Assembly: GCA_020466095.1 (NCBI GenBank)
Contig: CM035807.1
Span: 25,760,982-25,824,981, forward strand
Reading direction: 5' to 3'
Source of the DNA: Chlorops oryzae
Taxonomy: Eukaryota; Arthropoda; Insecta; Diptera; Chloropidae
DNA: 64,000 nt
A model generated the notes under the pieces. It was given only the letters and a program-made list of their open reading frames with translations, made no database searches and was not told where the DNA came from. Positions 35,806 through 47,263 of the stretch are shown piece by piece. The translations under genes and the position numbers were made by a program. The first letter of the stretch is position 1, and each line of letters starts with the position of its first letter.

Positions 35806-38800
35806 AACATATCAAAATCGACCTATTTTAGACTCTCCTACTAATAAATCTACTGCTAGCCCGCTTCCTGCAAATATACTCTGGCAACATTCTTATTAAT
35901 ACTTGAGCTGTTGAAGAGTTTGGACGTAATTACTTTTCCAATTGGATTCGAGATTATTCGAGATTATTTTAGTGCTTTCGTAAAAACGATTTTAATAAAT
36001 ACATCATAATCCATATTTTAAGCATTTAAAAGCCAACTTGAAACGTTATATCCATTTTGAAGAGTCGTCACATGTCCTTGATGTGACCTTAACTTATACA
36101 TAATGGCTACGATAATTATGATGATGACAAAGTCTTTTTTGATGACTTTCTTCTTGTTGTATACAGATGTACTCTTAAGCGAACTTTTCAAAAGCAGACA
36201 CAAAAGTCAGACATTGGGAAATCAACTCAAAACTGATAATGTCAACAACAGCAGAAGCAGAAGGAGAAGGAGAAGTAGAAGAAGAAGTGGAGGTAAAAGT
36301 AAGTTAAGATGTCACACACGCACAATGAATCCTCCAAAAAGTTGAAAAAGTTTCTTCTCTTGCAGTGCTTTATGTACGCTAAGGACTGAGCACCTTTTGG
36401 AGCGCTGTAAGTAGATTTATTATTGTAGAATAAGAAAAGGAAAAAGACCAGAAGTAAAAATCATGCCGAGACAGAGACATGATGACAAGGCCATATTCGA
36501 GCCATACAGAGTTTTTCATGTGTTCTGTGCTAAAAAGAATAGAATTATTTTCATACAGCGACACTGTATAAGTAACTCAAACCTCTTTCAGTTGCTACAA
36601 TTTCGCCGTAAAACCAGAAAAAGTGATTAATGCGGGAAAGTTCAAAAACGCAAAAAGTCAACAAGGCGCTTATAATAACATAAACGTAACGTCAAAGGGT
36701 TGAATCGATCGGTGAGTCTTTCGTTTGTAAGAATATTTTTAAGCAATATTATTAAGCATTGATATTAAGCAATAGCAGTCGAATATTTTATCGTCGACAT
36801 TGCGCCTATTGATTTCGACAGGCCGAACATTGGCACTTTCAACACATCGACAGACACTGGGCAACAGATTGCATTTCACAGTTTTGTGCCAATTTGTTAT
36901 GTAGACAAGCTACAAACAACATTAAAATTCCTTTCTATACTTTTGATTGCTGACTGACGGCCAGACAGACCGGCCGACAGCTGGCAGACAACTTGACATA
37001 TAACACAACCGAAGGCGACACCTGAAAGGTGCTTTTAACGGCATTTTGTTGGGTGAAAACATTTTAAGAATTTGCGTTTTCGGACATTGAATTCGAATTT
37101 GTTTATTTTTGTTTGTTTACTCTTATACAGGGTGTAGTGAATTTATAGAAGAATTTGAAGAGGCTATAAAAGGGCTTTTAAAATGAGATCATTTTGAGGT
37201 AACAGACTTTTAAGAGTTATGGAGATTTTGAGATGTCGAAGTCATGGCCGGTTAAAAGCACCGATGGAATTCGAAACACGAAAGTACCTGTGAGATGGAA
37301 AATGACTTCAGTACCTACAATGAGGAGTGACGATAGCACAAATAAGAGATCTTTTAGGCGGACATTTTTTCTGTTTATAGTTTTAATACAAGGAAACTGG
37401 TGGTTTTTTTTGACTCCTTCGACTGTTTTTTGGCTGTCTTGATTACTCTTATTATTTTTTCAACTAAACAGAATTCACTATATCGCATTATTTTCTTCTT
37501 AGAAAATCTTCAGGGAGATCTCTTGATATATTAAGAACATTTTCCTGATATTATTTGATACAAAGATTTTTCGATCTTTCTACATCTTCTACATCTACTT
37601 GTGCCCCTGTTTTATCTTGACTTCTTAGGGCAACAAAACAAAAAACTTTCATAGCATCACAAAATTAAATACAATTAAAGACCTAAGGTGTTGAAAGAAG
37701 ACATTTGTAAAAATAGCATCGAAATGCGTTCGGGTACAAGGTGAGCTTTTTCAACGATTTCGTTGCTTCATTTACATTCTCACACTTTGTTTTTGTTGGT
37801 TTGCTCAGTCGAGCAAGTTCGTTTGTATATTTATTTCTTTCACTATTTCCACTTGAGCTGGTGCTAATCGAAACTACTTTCTAATCTGCTGTTTATTCAC
37901 ATGGCTTCCTTTTGGAGCGGAGGCGCGTAAATCGCTTAATTCGCGCGAATAAACTTTTCACGACGTTTCTCAAAGCAATGTTCACAAAATTAAGACGCAT
38001 TAATTAAATTACAATAATTTTTCCTCGAATGTTTTATCAAAAAACATAAAAGTAAATTTTACTATCATTTTCTCTTCCTCTCTCACTTTGTTTTCTTTCT
38101 CACTCTGTGAGAATTTCTTCCATTTAAGTCGAAATTAATACTGTTTATATTGCATAAAAGTGGGAAGCAGCAGCAGCAGCACTTTCCGAACTTTGAAATC
38201 CGAAATTCGAAATGTAAAACTAGTTGAATTAGAAAACTTGAAGAGTTTTCTTTCCATATCAGTTGCACGTAGCAAATATTTTGTTTTCCTACTCCCACGT
38301 CTGAATGAGCTTGGCGAAAAAGCATGAATGCCAAATTTTATTTCATACGTTTCTCGGAAGAACTCCTTGAAGCTTAAGTTCAAACTTGCTGCAAAATAAT
38401 TTTCGGTGGTGTGAAATGAATATTCTTACGTAAACACGACTGTTGTGGGAGGTCTTACATATACAGATGTTAATACGGAGTGATCCTTTCGATTGTAGGT
38501 TTGTCTGCTGAAACTTAAATGTGAATGAATAATTTGATAATTTCTTTTTTTTAGTTTTTATTTTATTTTTATTTAAATATTTTTTGAATTTTATTTTTAT
38601 AAGAGGTTTGCCTTTTCAAAACTACAGTGGGAAATTTCGAATTTTTTGTAGAGATTTTTCTTTCGTAGATTTCAAACTTTCGTGTTGAATGCGTTATAGC
38701 CAAAGAGTTAGGGAGATATTGATATGTTATATCATTAAAAATACAGCATTTAGCTCTACATCATTTGAACCGATTTAATAAAATTCATAGATATTTTTCC

Positions 38801-38969
38801 CATCATATTTATTGAATAAGTCGGCCATATCGATATATGTCGATGTAGTCGTTTTCATCGGAAATGATTAAATTCTGTATGTGGATATTTTGTGATTTTT
38901 GTTTCAGATATTTACCTATATCTCTTATTAATCGATTCATCCAAAAAAATGCTTTCTTATTGAAATGTC
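35806..38969. other. Unassigned non-coding DNA
   Basis: No gene recognised. It contains a purine-rich AGAAG stretch at about 36250-36300 and an isolated TATACAGGGTGTAG at 37124-37137 that looks like a mariner-type terminus without a convincing partner. The frame at 37233-37442 shows no motif. Confidence 0.4.
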
Positions 38970-38973
38970 TTAA

Positions 38974-39249
38974 GCCCGTATCCCACTATCTGCGCAATGC
39001 CCCGATATTTGGCGCAATCAAAGCGCCGATAGTGTGAACACAATTTTTGGACTCTGATGCTGATAAATGTGATCTGCTTGAACGATTTTTGTCCCAATTG
39101 CATAGTTCCCTGATATCTTTTTGACAAGAAATATGCGACGATAAACTGAGCCTCAACAGTGATTGTGAAAATTGTTGAAATTGGTGCCGATCTGCCCCGA
39201 TAAAAATTGCCACAGATTGTGCTATTTGCGCAGATAGTGGGATCCCAGC
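38974..39249. mobile_element. 276-bp MITE, TTAA duplication
   Basis: The left end begins GCCCGTATCCCACTATCTGC and the inverted right end GCTGGGATCCCACTATCTGC, both continuing GCAA (24 bases, 3 mismatches near the tip). TTAA flanks both sides (38970-38973, 39250-39253). TTAA duplications occur in piggyBac, Kolobok and some Sola elements; the tip does not settle which. The 75-codon minus-strand frame inside shows no transposase motif. Confidence 0.75.
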
Positions 39250-39257
39250 TTAATATT

Positions 39258-39492
39258 AGTGGTATTCAAGAAGCTATGGAATTGAATTGTGCAAATTTTG
39301 CCCTTTTCTATGAACGACCCTGCGAAAGACGATTGCAAAACTTGTGCGATAGCATGGCGCAAATTTTTCCCAACAAAATCGATGTGCAATATTTGCCCGG
39401 CCGCGGAATTTTTTTTTTTTTCATACAAACAAATTCGTACAAACGCAAAATTTGCGAGGGTGCAAAAAATGCACATCTGCTTGAATCCGACT
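39258..39492. mobile_element. 235-bp MITE, ATT-flanked, related to the AGTGG-end family
   Basis: The left end AGTGGTATTCAAGAAGC and inverted right end AGTCGGATTCAAGCAG resemble the TIR of the MITEs at 32165 and 34307 (AGTGGTATTCATGCAGC). ATT flanks both sides (39255-39257, 39493-39495). It starts only four bases after the TTAA of the preceding MITE. The 129-codon plus-strand frame across it starts in the preceding MITE and includes an element end, so it is not a gene. Confidence 0.65.
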
Positions 39493-39495
39493 ATT

Positions 39496-41951
39496 GTGAA
39501 AGCCCGACGCGAGACACCGAGGCGAGACGCATACCTATAAGTGCAAAAACAAGTTCAATAAATTCAATCATGCGGCTAAAATTCCAAAGTAACTGACGAC
39601 GCGTTGTAGCTAAAAATATTCAAAAAATTGAATTTTCTCATTGCGAGCCAGTTTGGCAGAAGATTTTTGAGTACTAGCTATTAGGTACCTACTTTTTAAA
39701 CCAAATTATATAAAAATCCTAATACAGAAACTACATCTGACTTAAAAAGTTTGTGACTACTAATCCACAATTTGAAGCATGCAGCTATAATTAATGGTCC
39801 CCGAATTTGTGCTGGGAGATTCTGCTCGCTCTAGAATATTCATGTACCTTAAGAAAAATATAGACTGGTACCTACTTGGTTCAAATATTGAATTTCTAGA
39901 AGCGAAACTATGCGATCATCTGTTCACGCAGAACTTTTGGGGATTAAAATACGTCACGCAAAATATATCCGCAACGTCTCGCTGCAAAGCATCGATCGCT
40001 CGCAACGACCGAACTTTGAGCTTAAATCCCGTCGTTTTGAAAATTATTTTTCCGCCTTTTTTGATGGTCTGTCCTACTGTTCCTGAGAATATCCGAAATC
40101 TTTTCGAAAGCACTTTCAGTTCACAGTTTCAGTTTAGTTCGGAATTTATCTTTTTCTGCAACTCTTTCACGCGTAACCGCATCCAGGCCTTACCCATCCT
40201 TTCAGAGCAACCAAATTTCCAAGGATATTCATGACAAGCAAACCCATACACACATATGTACATGTACACACACACGCACATGCGATTTCAATTCTCAAAC
40301 AGGATATGTTCGTTGCTTTTACGTGCTCATGTGGTAACGTAAAACTTAAATAAATGAAATTGAAAATATAATTTCCGCATAATCTCTTTTTGTGGTTTCG
40401 TTTGGATTTCAATTCGTTTCGGTGGCATAGATCACTTTTTACGTTTGTACGGCGTTGCTTCTTGGGTAAAACAAAATTTTCGAATTTCCAACATAAACAA
40501 ACAAGATAAATACTGAAGTAGAGAAAATTTTTAATGGAAATCCATCAAGCATGTAAAATAATTCGAGAAGAGATTTTCACAGACACCTTTAAGTTTGAGC
40601 AGGCGGGCAGTCGTAACACCTTCAACCCTCATCCCAGCACCACGTGCCATAAAAATTGCATACAAATTTCGAAATTTTTTCCATTCTCTCTGTCTCTCTC
40701 TCTCTTCTCAATCTTATATTTTATGCAAATGTTTTTCTACACCCGAGCTTATCGATGCTGAATTGGCAACGCATAACAACAACCCTATTTTTTCATCGTT
40801 GATTTTTCGCATTTTATCAAAAGCAAACGGTTCCCAATATTACCGGCATTATGTCAGCATTATTGCGAAAATCAACTTAAACTCCTCCAATATCGCCCAG
40901 TGTCGTCCTCGTTCGCGTCGTCCATAGCGTTCGCATCGTCGCCGTCGTCGTGCTTCTTAGTCAATATCGTCAACAACAAAGTCGTAAGTGAAAAGTTCTG
41001 TCAACAAGGAATCGCAAAAATTTGTTTACCGTTTAAATTCGATTTTTATCCTATTTATCCTTGTGAATTGTCGCAATTGAAAGGATTTGTTCAAACATAA
41101 ACGCCCAATGTGTGTATGCGAGTGTGAGTGAGGCAGAGAGGGAGGACTTAGAGGAGTGTTTTTCATTGATGCCAATAGATTCTGATACGATGTCGCGCGA
41201 TGTGTGACATCCGTGCGACACGTTTGATTTTTAAATTACCTCATATCGTCGTCATCGTCGTTGTCGATTTCGTGTGTTAGAAATTTGCCGGATTTCGTCG
41301 AAAGTGATTTGTAAGGATAACAGATTAAAGGCAGGAAATTTGATGGGATCTATTTTAAAAGACAATATTTGAGGGCTTTAGTGATGCACTTCATTTCATG
41401 CGAGCTTAAATGAAGATGGGAGCGACAAAAGCTCTATTTCCAATAGCGCGTAAGCTGCGTCGCATCAACTCCGCAACCGCTGTGAGCCTGAAAATAATTG
41501 GAGTGTGTAAGAATTTTAAAAGTGGACTTTGAAATTATTCTCAATAAAATTTTCATCAACATAATCTCATATCAATTTGGAGCATCATGATCGTGAGTGT
41601 ATTCCATAGGGCTTGATTAATGTTCTAACGATTAGAGCAGGCCCCGATTTAGGGAGGGGAAATCCGGGTAAATTCCCAGAGCGGAATTGTGAGGGGAGGC
41701 GATTTCACGTAGATCATAGGCGCGGAAAATATAGCTTATGTCCAGAGTGACAAAAAATCTGGGTGGGGCCCTACACTTAGAGATGCCAAAGCTCTAAATC
41801 AAGATAAGTTCGATATATCGCAGCAATATTCAATAGAAATTAATCAGGCTTCTTCTGAATAAAAATTTCCCCTGGAGTTTTTTCCCTATAAACTTATCTT
41901 CGTGGACAAGGGAAATATTCTAAGTGTCATTAAAAGAAAAAATGTGATGAC
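39496..41951. other. Unassigned non-coding DNA
   Basis: No gene recognised. The frame at 39794-40234 (146 codons) has no family motif. TCG/CGT-rich stretches lie at 40905-40965 and 41241-41275. At 41640-41770 there is a GC-richer patch with runs of G and C of unknown origin. Confidence 0.4.
40905..40965 (+). repeat. TCG/CGT trinucleotide-rich stretch
   Basis: Imperfect repeats of TCG with CGTCGTCGTG runs. Low-complexity, giving Ser/Arg-rich phantom frames. Confidence 0.6.
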
Positions 41952-41953
41952 TA

Positions 41954-42362
41954 CCCTGCAGTAATATGGACTAACCCAAGTGTAGCCTTCGGTCAGTCCT
42001 TCATGTTACCAGTCTAGTGCGCTCATAACTCCACTTCTAATGTATTCGACTGACCTTTTTAAAAGGGGTCTGTCATTGGAGAGGGACTAGTCCGCAAAAC
42101 GGCTGACCGTTTTTTTGGTCAATTGTCGAAATTTTTGTCTGTTTTTAGGCTAGTCAAAAAAAGAAAGTAAAAAACCAATTTCTTATATATATTCTAAGTT
42201 GATGAAAGTGTCATTTAAAGGCTACTCTTAAACCAACCCGATTATTACCGACCGCCGGCTAGCCGAATGCGATGGAGCGATCTGCCATAATATAACCGGT
42301 AGGATTTGGACCGGTCAAAAGCTAGTCCTTCTTAGGAAATTCAGCGACTCATTACTGCAGGG
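41954..42362. mobile_element. 409-bp TIR element, TA duplication, CCCTGCAGTAAT ends
   Basis: CCCTGCAGTAAT begins the element and its inverse ATTACTGCAGGG ends it, flanked by TA (41952-41953, 42363-42364). Inside, the words GGACTA/TAGTCC and GGTCAG/CTGACC recur near both ends, in the same way that GGAGTCC recurs in the 780-bp element at 17955. No reading frame. TA duplication suggests mariner-type mobilisation, but the terminus is not one I can name. Confidence 0.8.
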
Positions 42363-42364
42363 TA

Positions 42365-44028
42365 GGGCAACAGAAAATATTTAAATTCATCACCTTAAGG
42401 TATGCTTATAAGTATTAAGAACATTTCGAGTACTCAGATACATACTTGTATCTGTTCGTTATTGCAGCTTTGCCTGTTTTAGAACACATTAAGCACGGAT
42501 TTAAGGAGTTGTTTCAATCTTCTTAAGGTAAATGCTTTCATATTATATTTTGATATGAAATTTTTAAAAGCATACATCTAGGTGTTGAATTTAAATATTT
42601 TCTGTTGCCCTAGTGATGACCTTTGCTCAAAAATGTTCGAAAGTCTTGATTCCTTTATATTCACTTCTTCAGTGTGCTTATAAGCCTATAGAAACGCCGA
42701 TTTTTTTTCAATTCCGCACGAAAAAATCTCCCCGGGGATTCGGTCCGAATATTTTCATATCAAAATACACCAAAGAAATTATATTTACCATCCATTATAG
42801 ACGATAGACCCCAACATAATTCAACTTTATTGGCTCAAATTCGTTCTGTAGATTCGTTTCCTTTAAAATTGCGCCAAAAAAATACCGCAATTTTTCCCCA
42901 AAAATGTTCCCTCTTAAATTTTATTAATAAAATTCTTTCAATTTCCGCTCCCTACCTGTCGGCGTAGACCTATAAATTCCGCTAATGTCCAACACATTTG
43001 CCTGTGGCATAAATCATTTCCAGGCCATTAAATCGCATTCCCCGGTGGCGTCAATTGGCGGCTTTTTCACAGGTGAATGCATTAAACTGAGGTGCACTCA
43101 TGTGGAATGCGCGGTGAACGCATGAATTGCATGCCTAAATTAAGCACGAGATGCTTTTTGCGCCATTAACGATTCCATTGCACCTTAAGCCAGCGATTCT
43201 GCGAACTGAACTAGAGATAAATTTATATTTTGGGAACGTCGTTTTATTGCAATTTCCCTTCGTTTTTTTTTTTTTTTTTTGATTTTACTTCGGCTTCTTT
43301 TCGACGGAAATTTATCGCCAACGAAACTGCGGCAGATTTATGCGTTAACTTTTGCGCTTTAAATACTCAAATAGGGAAGTAGGTGCCAAAATGTTTGATT
43401 GCGAGGCGATTCATAGACAAATTTACGATGCAAGCGCCAATAATTTAGCGGAAAATGCTCAACGGAAAATAAAAGAAAAGTGAATACAACAACCGAAAAA
43501 TTGTGTGTCTAGAATTCCAAGGATTTGATGCAATTCTATGGAACATTCAAGTGTGACAACTTTTTTTCACTGACTTTTTTTGCGGGCCACGAAAACGTGT
43601 TAACAACTGCAACAATAAAATTTAATTGATGTGTCCCATTGCAGTCGACGAAAAGTGCACTTTTTTCATATTTGCTTTTGTTTTTTTTTGGTTTTTTTGT
43701 ATTATTTTTTGTTTTCATCGCTGACGTTGTTAGAAAAATCTAGCTTTTTTGTCCCAACATTTTTGCATTGCAGGATATAAAAAGAAAAGTCAATTTTGTT
43801 TGTCAGTCACGCCGCATGTGAGGCAATTCGTATGGCAAAATTTATGACATTGCAGTTAAAATCGTTTCAAAGATTATTGCTTACTGAAATAATAGACGAT
43901 GGCTAAAAATTTAATGTCTTCACTGCGGGGGACACGTTCGATCGCTTTAAAAACCTTCTTCAACGCGTTTGAATTTCTCAATTTCTTTCAACTGATTCTA
44001 GAAAATAAAAGAAAAACATTAAAGAACC
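42365..44028. other. Unassigned DNA, partly regulatory-looking
   Basis: No gene recognised. The stretch 42950-43210 has balanced composition and many homeodomain-like ATTA/TAAT and CATTAA words with a palindromic GCATGAATTGCATGC, unlike the low-complexity surroundings. It might be a conserved non-coding element, but this cannot be judged from one genome. Confidence 0.25.
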
Positions 44029-44212
44029 TAGTTTAGTGGAGTAGTTGCTTGAGAGTCCAACCTTACATGCGAGAGGCTCTGGGTTCAACCAGTTCGGTAG
44101 TGGACGTTTGTATTGCCTAACTTACCTTGTGGTATCACAACGGGCCGATGAGGGACCTAGGTGCGTCACTTCTCTTGGTGGCAGCCACACGACTCTAATC
44201 TGACCTGACCTG
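44029..44212 (+). mobile_element. tRNA-derived SINE, plus strand
   Basis: The head has an A box that fits the pol III consensus exactly (TAGTTTAGTGG, 44029-44039) and a B-box-like GGTTCAACC at 44082-44090. The body carries GGTATCACAACGGGCCGATG and GGTGGCAGCCACAC, shared with the split copy at 34.6-35.8 kb. The 3' end is a short tandem CTGACCTGACCTG rather than poly(A). Fly SINE-like repeats ending in CTAACC-type tails fit this pattern. Confidence 0.8.
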
Positions 44213-44495
44213 AGTGCACCTCAAATTGTATCAAATTAATTTAAATATTGGGCAATTCCATGAATACGGTCCCACCCGTAACACTCATTTTTTTAGGTTT
44301 TAGCTCATAATAATCAGGGCTGGGAACCACTAAATTGAAGCTTTTGCTTGTGTGTGTGCTGCCTGCGCTTTACTCTGCACTGAGAAACTTTTTTTGGAAA
44401 TTTAAAATTTTTGAAAAATATGAAACTTCAATGCGGCGAATAGCAGACAGGGTGGAAGACAACTTATTTCATTAGCAAAGCACAAGATTTCTGAA

Positions 44496-44960
44496 TTATG
44501 TTGAAAACTGAATAAGTTCGTCCAAATCAATTTCATCTCTTGAAGTCTTAATACGCAAAAGATTTTCAAGGTGGTTATCAGTTAACGAATTTCTGAACTT
44601 GTTTTTTACAAAAGCCATGTCAGAGAAAGCTGACTCACATGCGTACGTTGTTCCAAAAATTGAAAAAAGGTGGTATATTTTTGATTTAAGAAACGGGTAC
44701 TTATTTTTTATCAATATGACACCAAAATTCAAGGCCTCGAACAAGAGGAAGCAGGGCATCTCTTTGAAGCGAATTTAGTTCCATTTGAGCCTTCTCAGCT
44801 TCAAATTAAACAGAGCAAAGGATTTTTAAAAAGCTCAACTGAATCTTTAATTTTTTGAAAATCTGTGTAATATGCATGCATTTGGCAATTAATGCGCGCA
44901 GTCTATTGAACACGTTGTTATTCGCTTCGATATATTTTTCATTTGAACTATGCAAGCATG
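44496..44960 (-). pseudogene. hAT transposase C-terminal remnant (dimerisation domain)
   Basis: An open minus-strand frame from 44759 to 44496 carries the hAT dimerisation signature in order: FSIFGTTYACESAFSDM, then KNKFRNSLTDNHLENLLRI, then DELIQ near the stop. Upstream in a second frame, about 44820-44730, EKAQMELNSLQRDALL matches the family's preceding LQ-x-D-x-L segment, and further upstream FNRLRALIAKC belongs to the same region; frameshifts separate these. The type resembles hAT proteins related to domesticated ZBED/GTF2IRD2-like genes. The N-terminal BED finger and most of the RNase-H-like catalytic domain are absent, so it is non-functional as a transposase. Confidence 0.9.
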
Positions 44961-45086
44961 CTACGATTAAAACATTTTGCTTGCTCTAAATTTTTAGAAT
45001 GTACCTAAAGCCTTTTCTGATTGGTTAATTTTCTCTCACTGTTAAATTTTTCGTTCTCTTCTCTGTCGCTGCTTTTTGTGTTGCTA

Positions 45087-45425
45087 CCCAGCCGGGTGTT
45101 GTGGTATATGGGCACGAAGTGTATGAAGAAGTAGATAGGTCAACATAAAAAAGAAAAACTGTTTTCAAATTATTTCACAAGCTGGGCACAATGTCATACA
45201 CCCGGTATATAGCTTGTGTATGGAACGAAGCGAACTAAACCGGTATTTTTTATTATTTCAATATACCAATGCTATACACAGTGAACCCAGTTTTCACACC
45301 ACGGCACATCCTAGGACATGTATTAGGAAAAGTGGACAGATATGGTATATTAGCCGCGTGCTGTGCACATCATACTTCGTGCTATGCAAGTATTCGAGCA
45401 CCTCTCGTGCACAGTTCCGGCTGGG
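45087..45425. mobile_element. 339-bp TIR element, TA duplication, CCCAGCCGG ends, inside the hAT copy
   Basis: It begins CCCAGCCGG and ends CCGGCTGGG, flanked by TA (45085-45086, 45426-45427). GCACGAAGT recurs in inverted positions a few tens of bases inside each end. Its first seven bases equal those of the 780-bp element at 17955. The frames that cross it have no motif. Confidence 0.75.
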
Positions 45426-45899
45426 TACACAAGTTTTTACTCTCACAGCTCCATGGAGCTCTCATGCCCAGCCCTGATAATAATTAAAAAAAAGAAAATG
45501 ATTTTCTAGGATCTAAAAATCTTAAAACGTTTAGCAGTCGTTAAGCACCGAAATAACAAAATTTTTGCTCAGAATGGCTGTCACGGGTGGGACAGTTTCT
45601 CGTGGAGTTGGCCTATTCTTGCTACATTAGATTTAACATTGAAAAGTGCAAGGATATACATATTTTTGGATATGTTATCCTTCATTTAGTGAGCCTTTTA
45701 TCAATTTAAAATTTAAACTTAATCTTGTACTGCTTTGAAACTTATACTCTTTAACCTAGTTTAAATTTTTTTAGGATTTAAACTAGTGACTTTTGTTTTT
45801 GCTGCCGACGAATGCACTGACAGAAATTTTGCGCGAGGCGAGAATTTTTATTATTTTTTTTGTGACTTGTGATAAATTTTTAAGGATGTATGTTATATA

Positions 45900-46536
45900 C
45901 ACTGAGCGAACGTAACCATGATTTTTTTAAAAGGGCGCATTGTTATTCACAGTCCTTTTGATTTTCGAGCAGAACAAAAATTTCAAAAGGAAAATTGTTG
46001 AGTCAACAACATTTTTGGTTGAATTGAAAGGAAATATGTTTAATTACATTTCTTTTCGTTCGGTATAATTCTCATTTGTTTTATAAAATAAGACATATAA
46101 GATATGTATACATCTTAGAACTATTTTAAGCATTGCGAAAGCAGTCACCAAAACGGAGTGACGAAATCGGATGAAGTCCATCCGATGGCTATTTTTGGGT
46201 CATGTTCAGCAGAGTGCTGTGCTCTATGGCCATTTGCTTTGAACGTTTATTAAATTTTTTTGACATTTCTTCTTGTATAGGTATTTTTTTTTAAATTTTT
46301 TTAAAAAATATCTTGTCATTTCAACTATGTCCGTGGTTGGTTCAACAATTTAAATTTAAATCCATTTTTGAAAATTATCATTTCAATTCAACCTGAAATA
46401 TGGTTGATTCAAAAGGAAAATTTTTAATTTTTTCAACAAGAAAAATTGTTAAAATTAAAAATATTCCTTGTTGAAGCCGTTTTGTATGTTTTTCCTTTTG
46501 ATTTAACCAGTTTTCTGGTTGATTTTTTTCTCTGTG
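45900..46536. mobile_element. Possible TA-flanked element with CACWGAG ends (weak)
   Basis: The left end CACTGAGCGAACGTAACC and inverted right end CACAGAGAAAAAAATCAACC agree only partly; TA lies on each side (45898-45899, 46537-46538). Internally, TTCAAAAGGAAAATT and GTTGAATTGAAAGGAAA words recur in both orientations, and TTGTTGAGTCAACAA is a palindrome. CACAGAGAAAAA-type ends are common in insect MITEs, but the divergence leaves this uncertain. Confidence 0.4.
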
Positions 46537-46902
46537 TAATCATAAAGGACGAAATTTTAATCGATGCGTAACAAAATAAGCATTGCGTACTACCAAAAGC
46601 GTATGAAATCATGAAATATATTTCATTTCATAAAATTTAGCTCTGTGCATAAGCATGCGATGTTACGCTGTCGCTGTCTACTCAGCGACTAAATACGAAA
46701 GTGTGCGAATACATGTGATATGACAGAGCACAATTGTGGCAAGCGTCCTTATGAAAGCTTTAAGGTTTATGACTGATTTTTCAAAAATTTTATTAAGTTA
46801 AACTGGAATGAAGACTAAAAGAATATCTTCGAAAATTTATATATTCAAAGTTCTCAAGCCGAGTTGAAGACAACGATCCTGAAAGTTGCTGGTAATCAAT
46901 CG

Positions 46903-46942
46903 AAGAGAGAAAGATAGAGACAGAGAGAGAGAGTGAGAGAGA

Positions 46943-46986
<44 letters not shown>

Positions 46987-47169
46987 GAGAGTGAGAGAGA
47001 GTGAGAGAGAGAGTGAGAGAGAGAGTGAGAGAGAGACATAGTGAGAGAGAGAGAGAGAGTGAAAGAGAGAGAAAGGGAGAGAGAGAGAGCGAGGGAGAGA
47101 GAGCGAGGGAGAGAGAGAGAGTGAAAGAGAGAGAGAGTGAAAGAGAGAGAGAGAGTGAGATAGAGAGAC
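46903..47169 (+). repeat. Long (GA)n microsatellite, interrupted
   Basis: About 265 bases of GAGA broken at irregular intervals by GT and AA. It creates two long Leu/Ser-repeat phantom frames on the minus strand (139-143 codons), which are not genes. GA tracts can bind GAGA-factor-type proteins in flies. Confidence 0.95.
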
Positions 47170-47263
47170 GATAGTTATTTTTACTATAAAGCATGTTGGA
47201 GGTCCTTTGTTGGAACCTAAGCAATGCTTATTAACAGGCTGATTGACGGTGAGCAAAAGTACA

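Larger units (their letters stand above)
44315..45476. mobile_element. Non-autonomous hAT element with 8-bp target duplication
   Basis: The element begins CAGGGCTGGGAACC and ends with the inverse of CAGGGCTGGGCATG (10-base TIR). ATAATAAT is perfectly duplicated on both sides (44307-44314, 45477-45484). CAGGGCTGG is a standard hAT tip, and the interior holds a hAT transposase C-terminus on the minus strand, which agrees with the end structure. It carries an inserted 339-bp TA-flanked element; without it the hAT copy is 821 bp. The missing transposase body makes it non-autonomous. Confidence 0.92.

Noticed and set aside
37124..37137. Mariner-like terminus TATACAGGGTGTAG
   Set aside because: No matching inverted end at a plausible distance; a loose GAATTCACTATA near 37472 is too weak.
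39207..39596. 129-codon frame on the plus strand
   Set aside because: It starts in one MITE and runs across the junction and the whole of a second MITE; the element structure explains the region.
46793..47256. Two long Leu/Ser-rich open frames (139 and 143 codons) on the minus strand
   Set aside because: They are translations of the GAGA microsatellite; several phases are open at once, which is the mark of a simple repeat.
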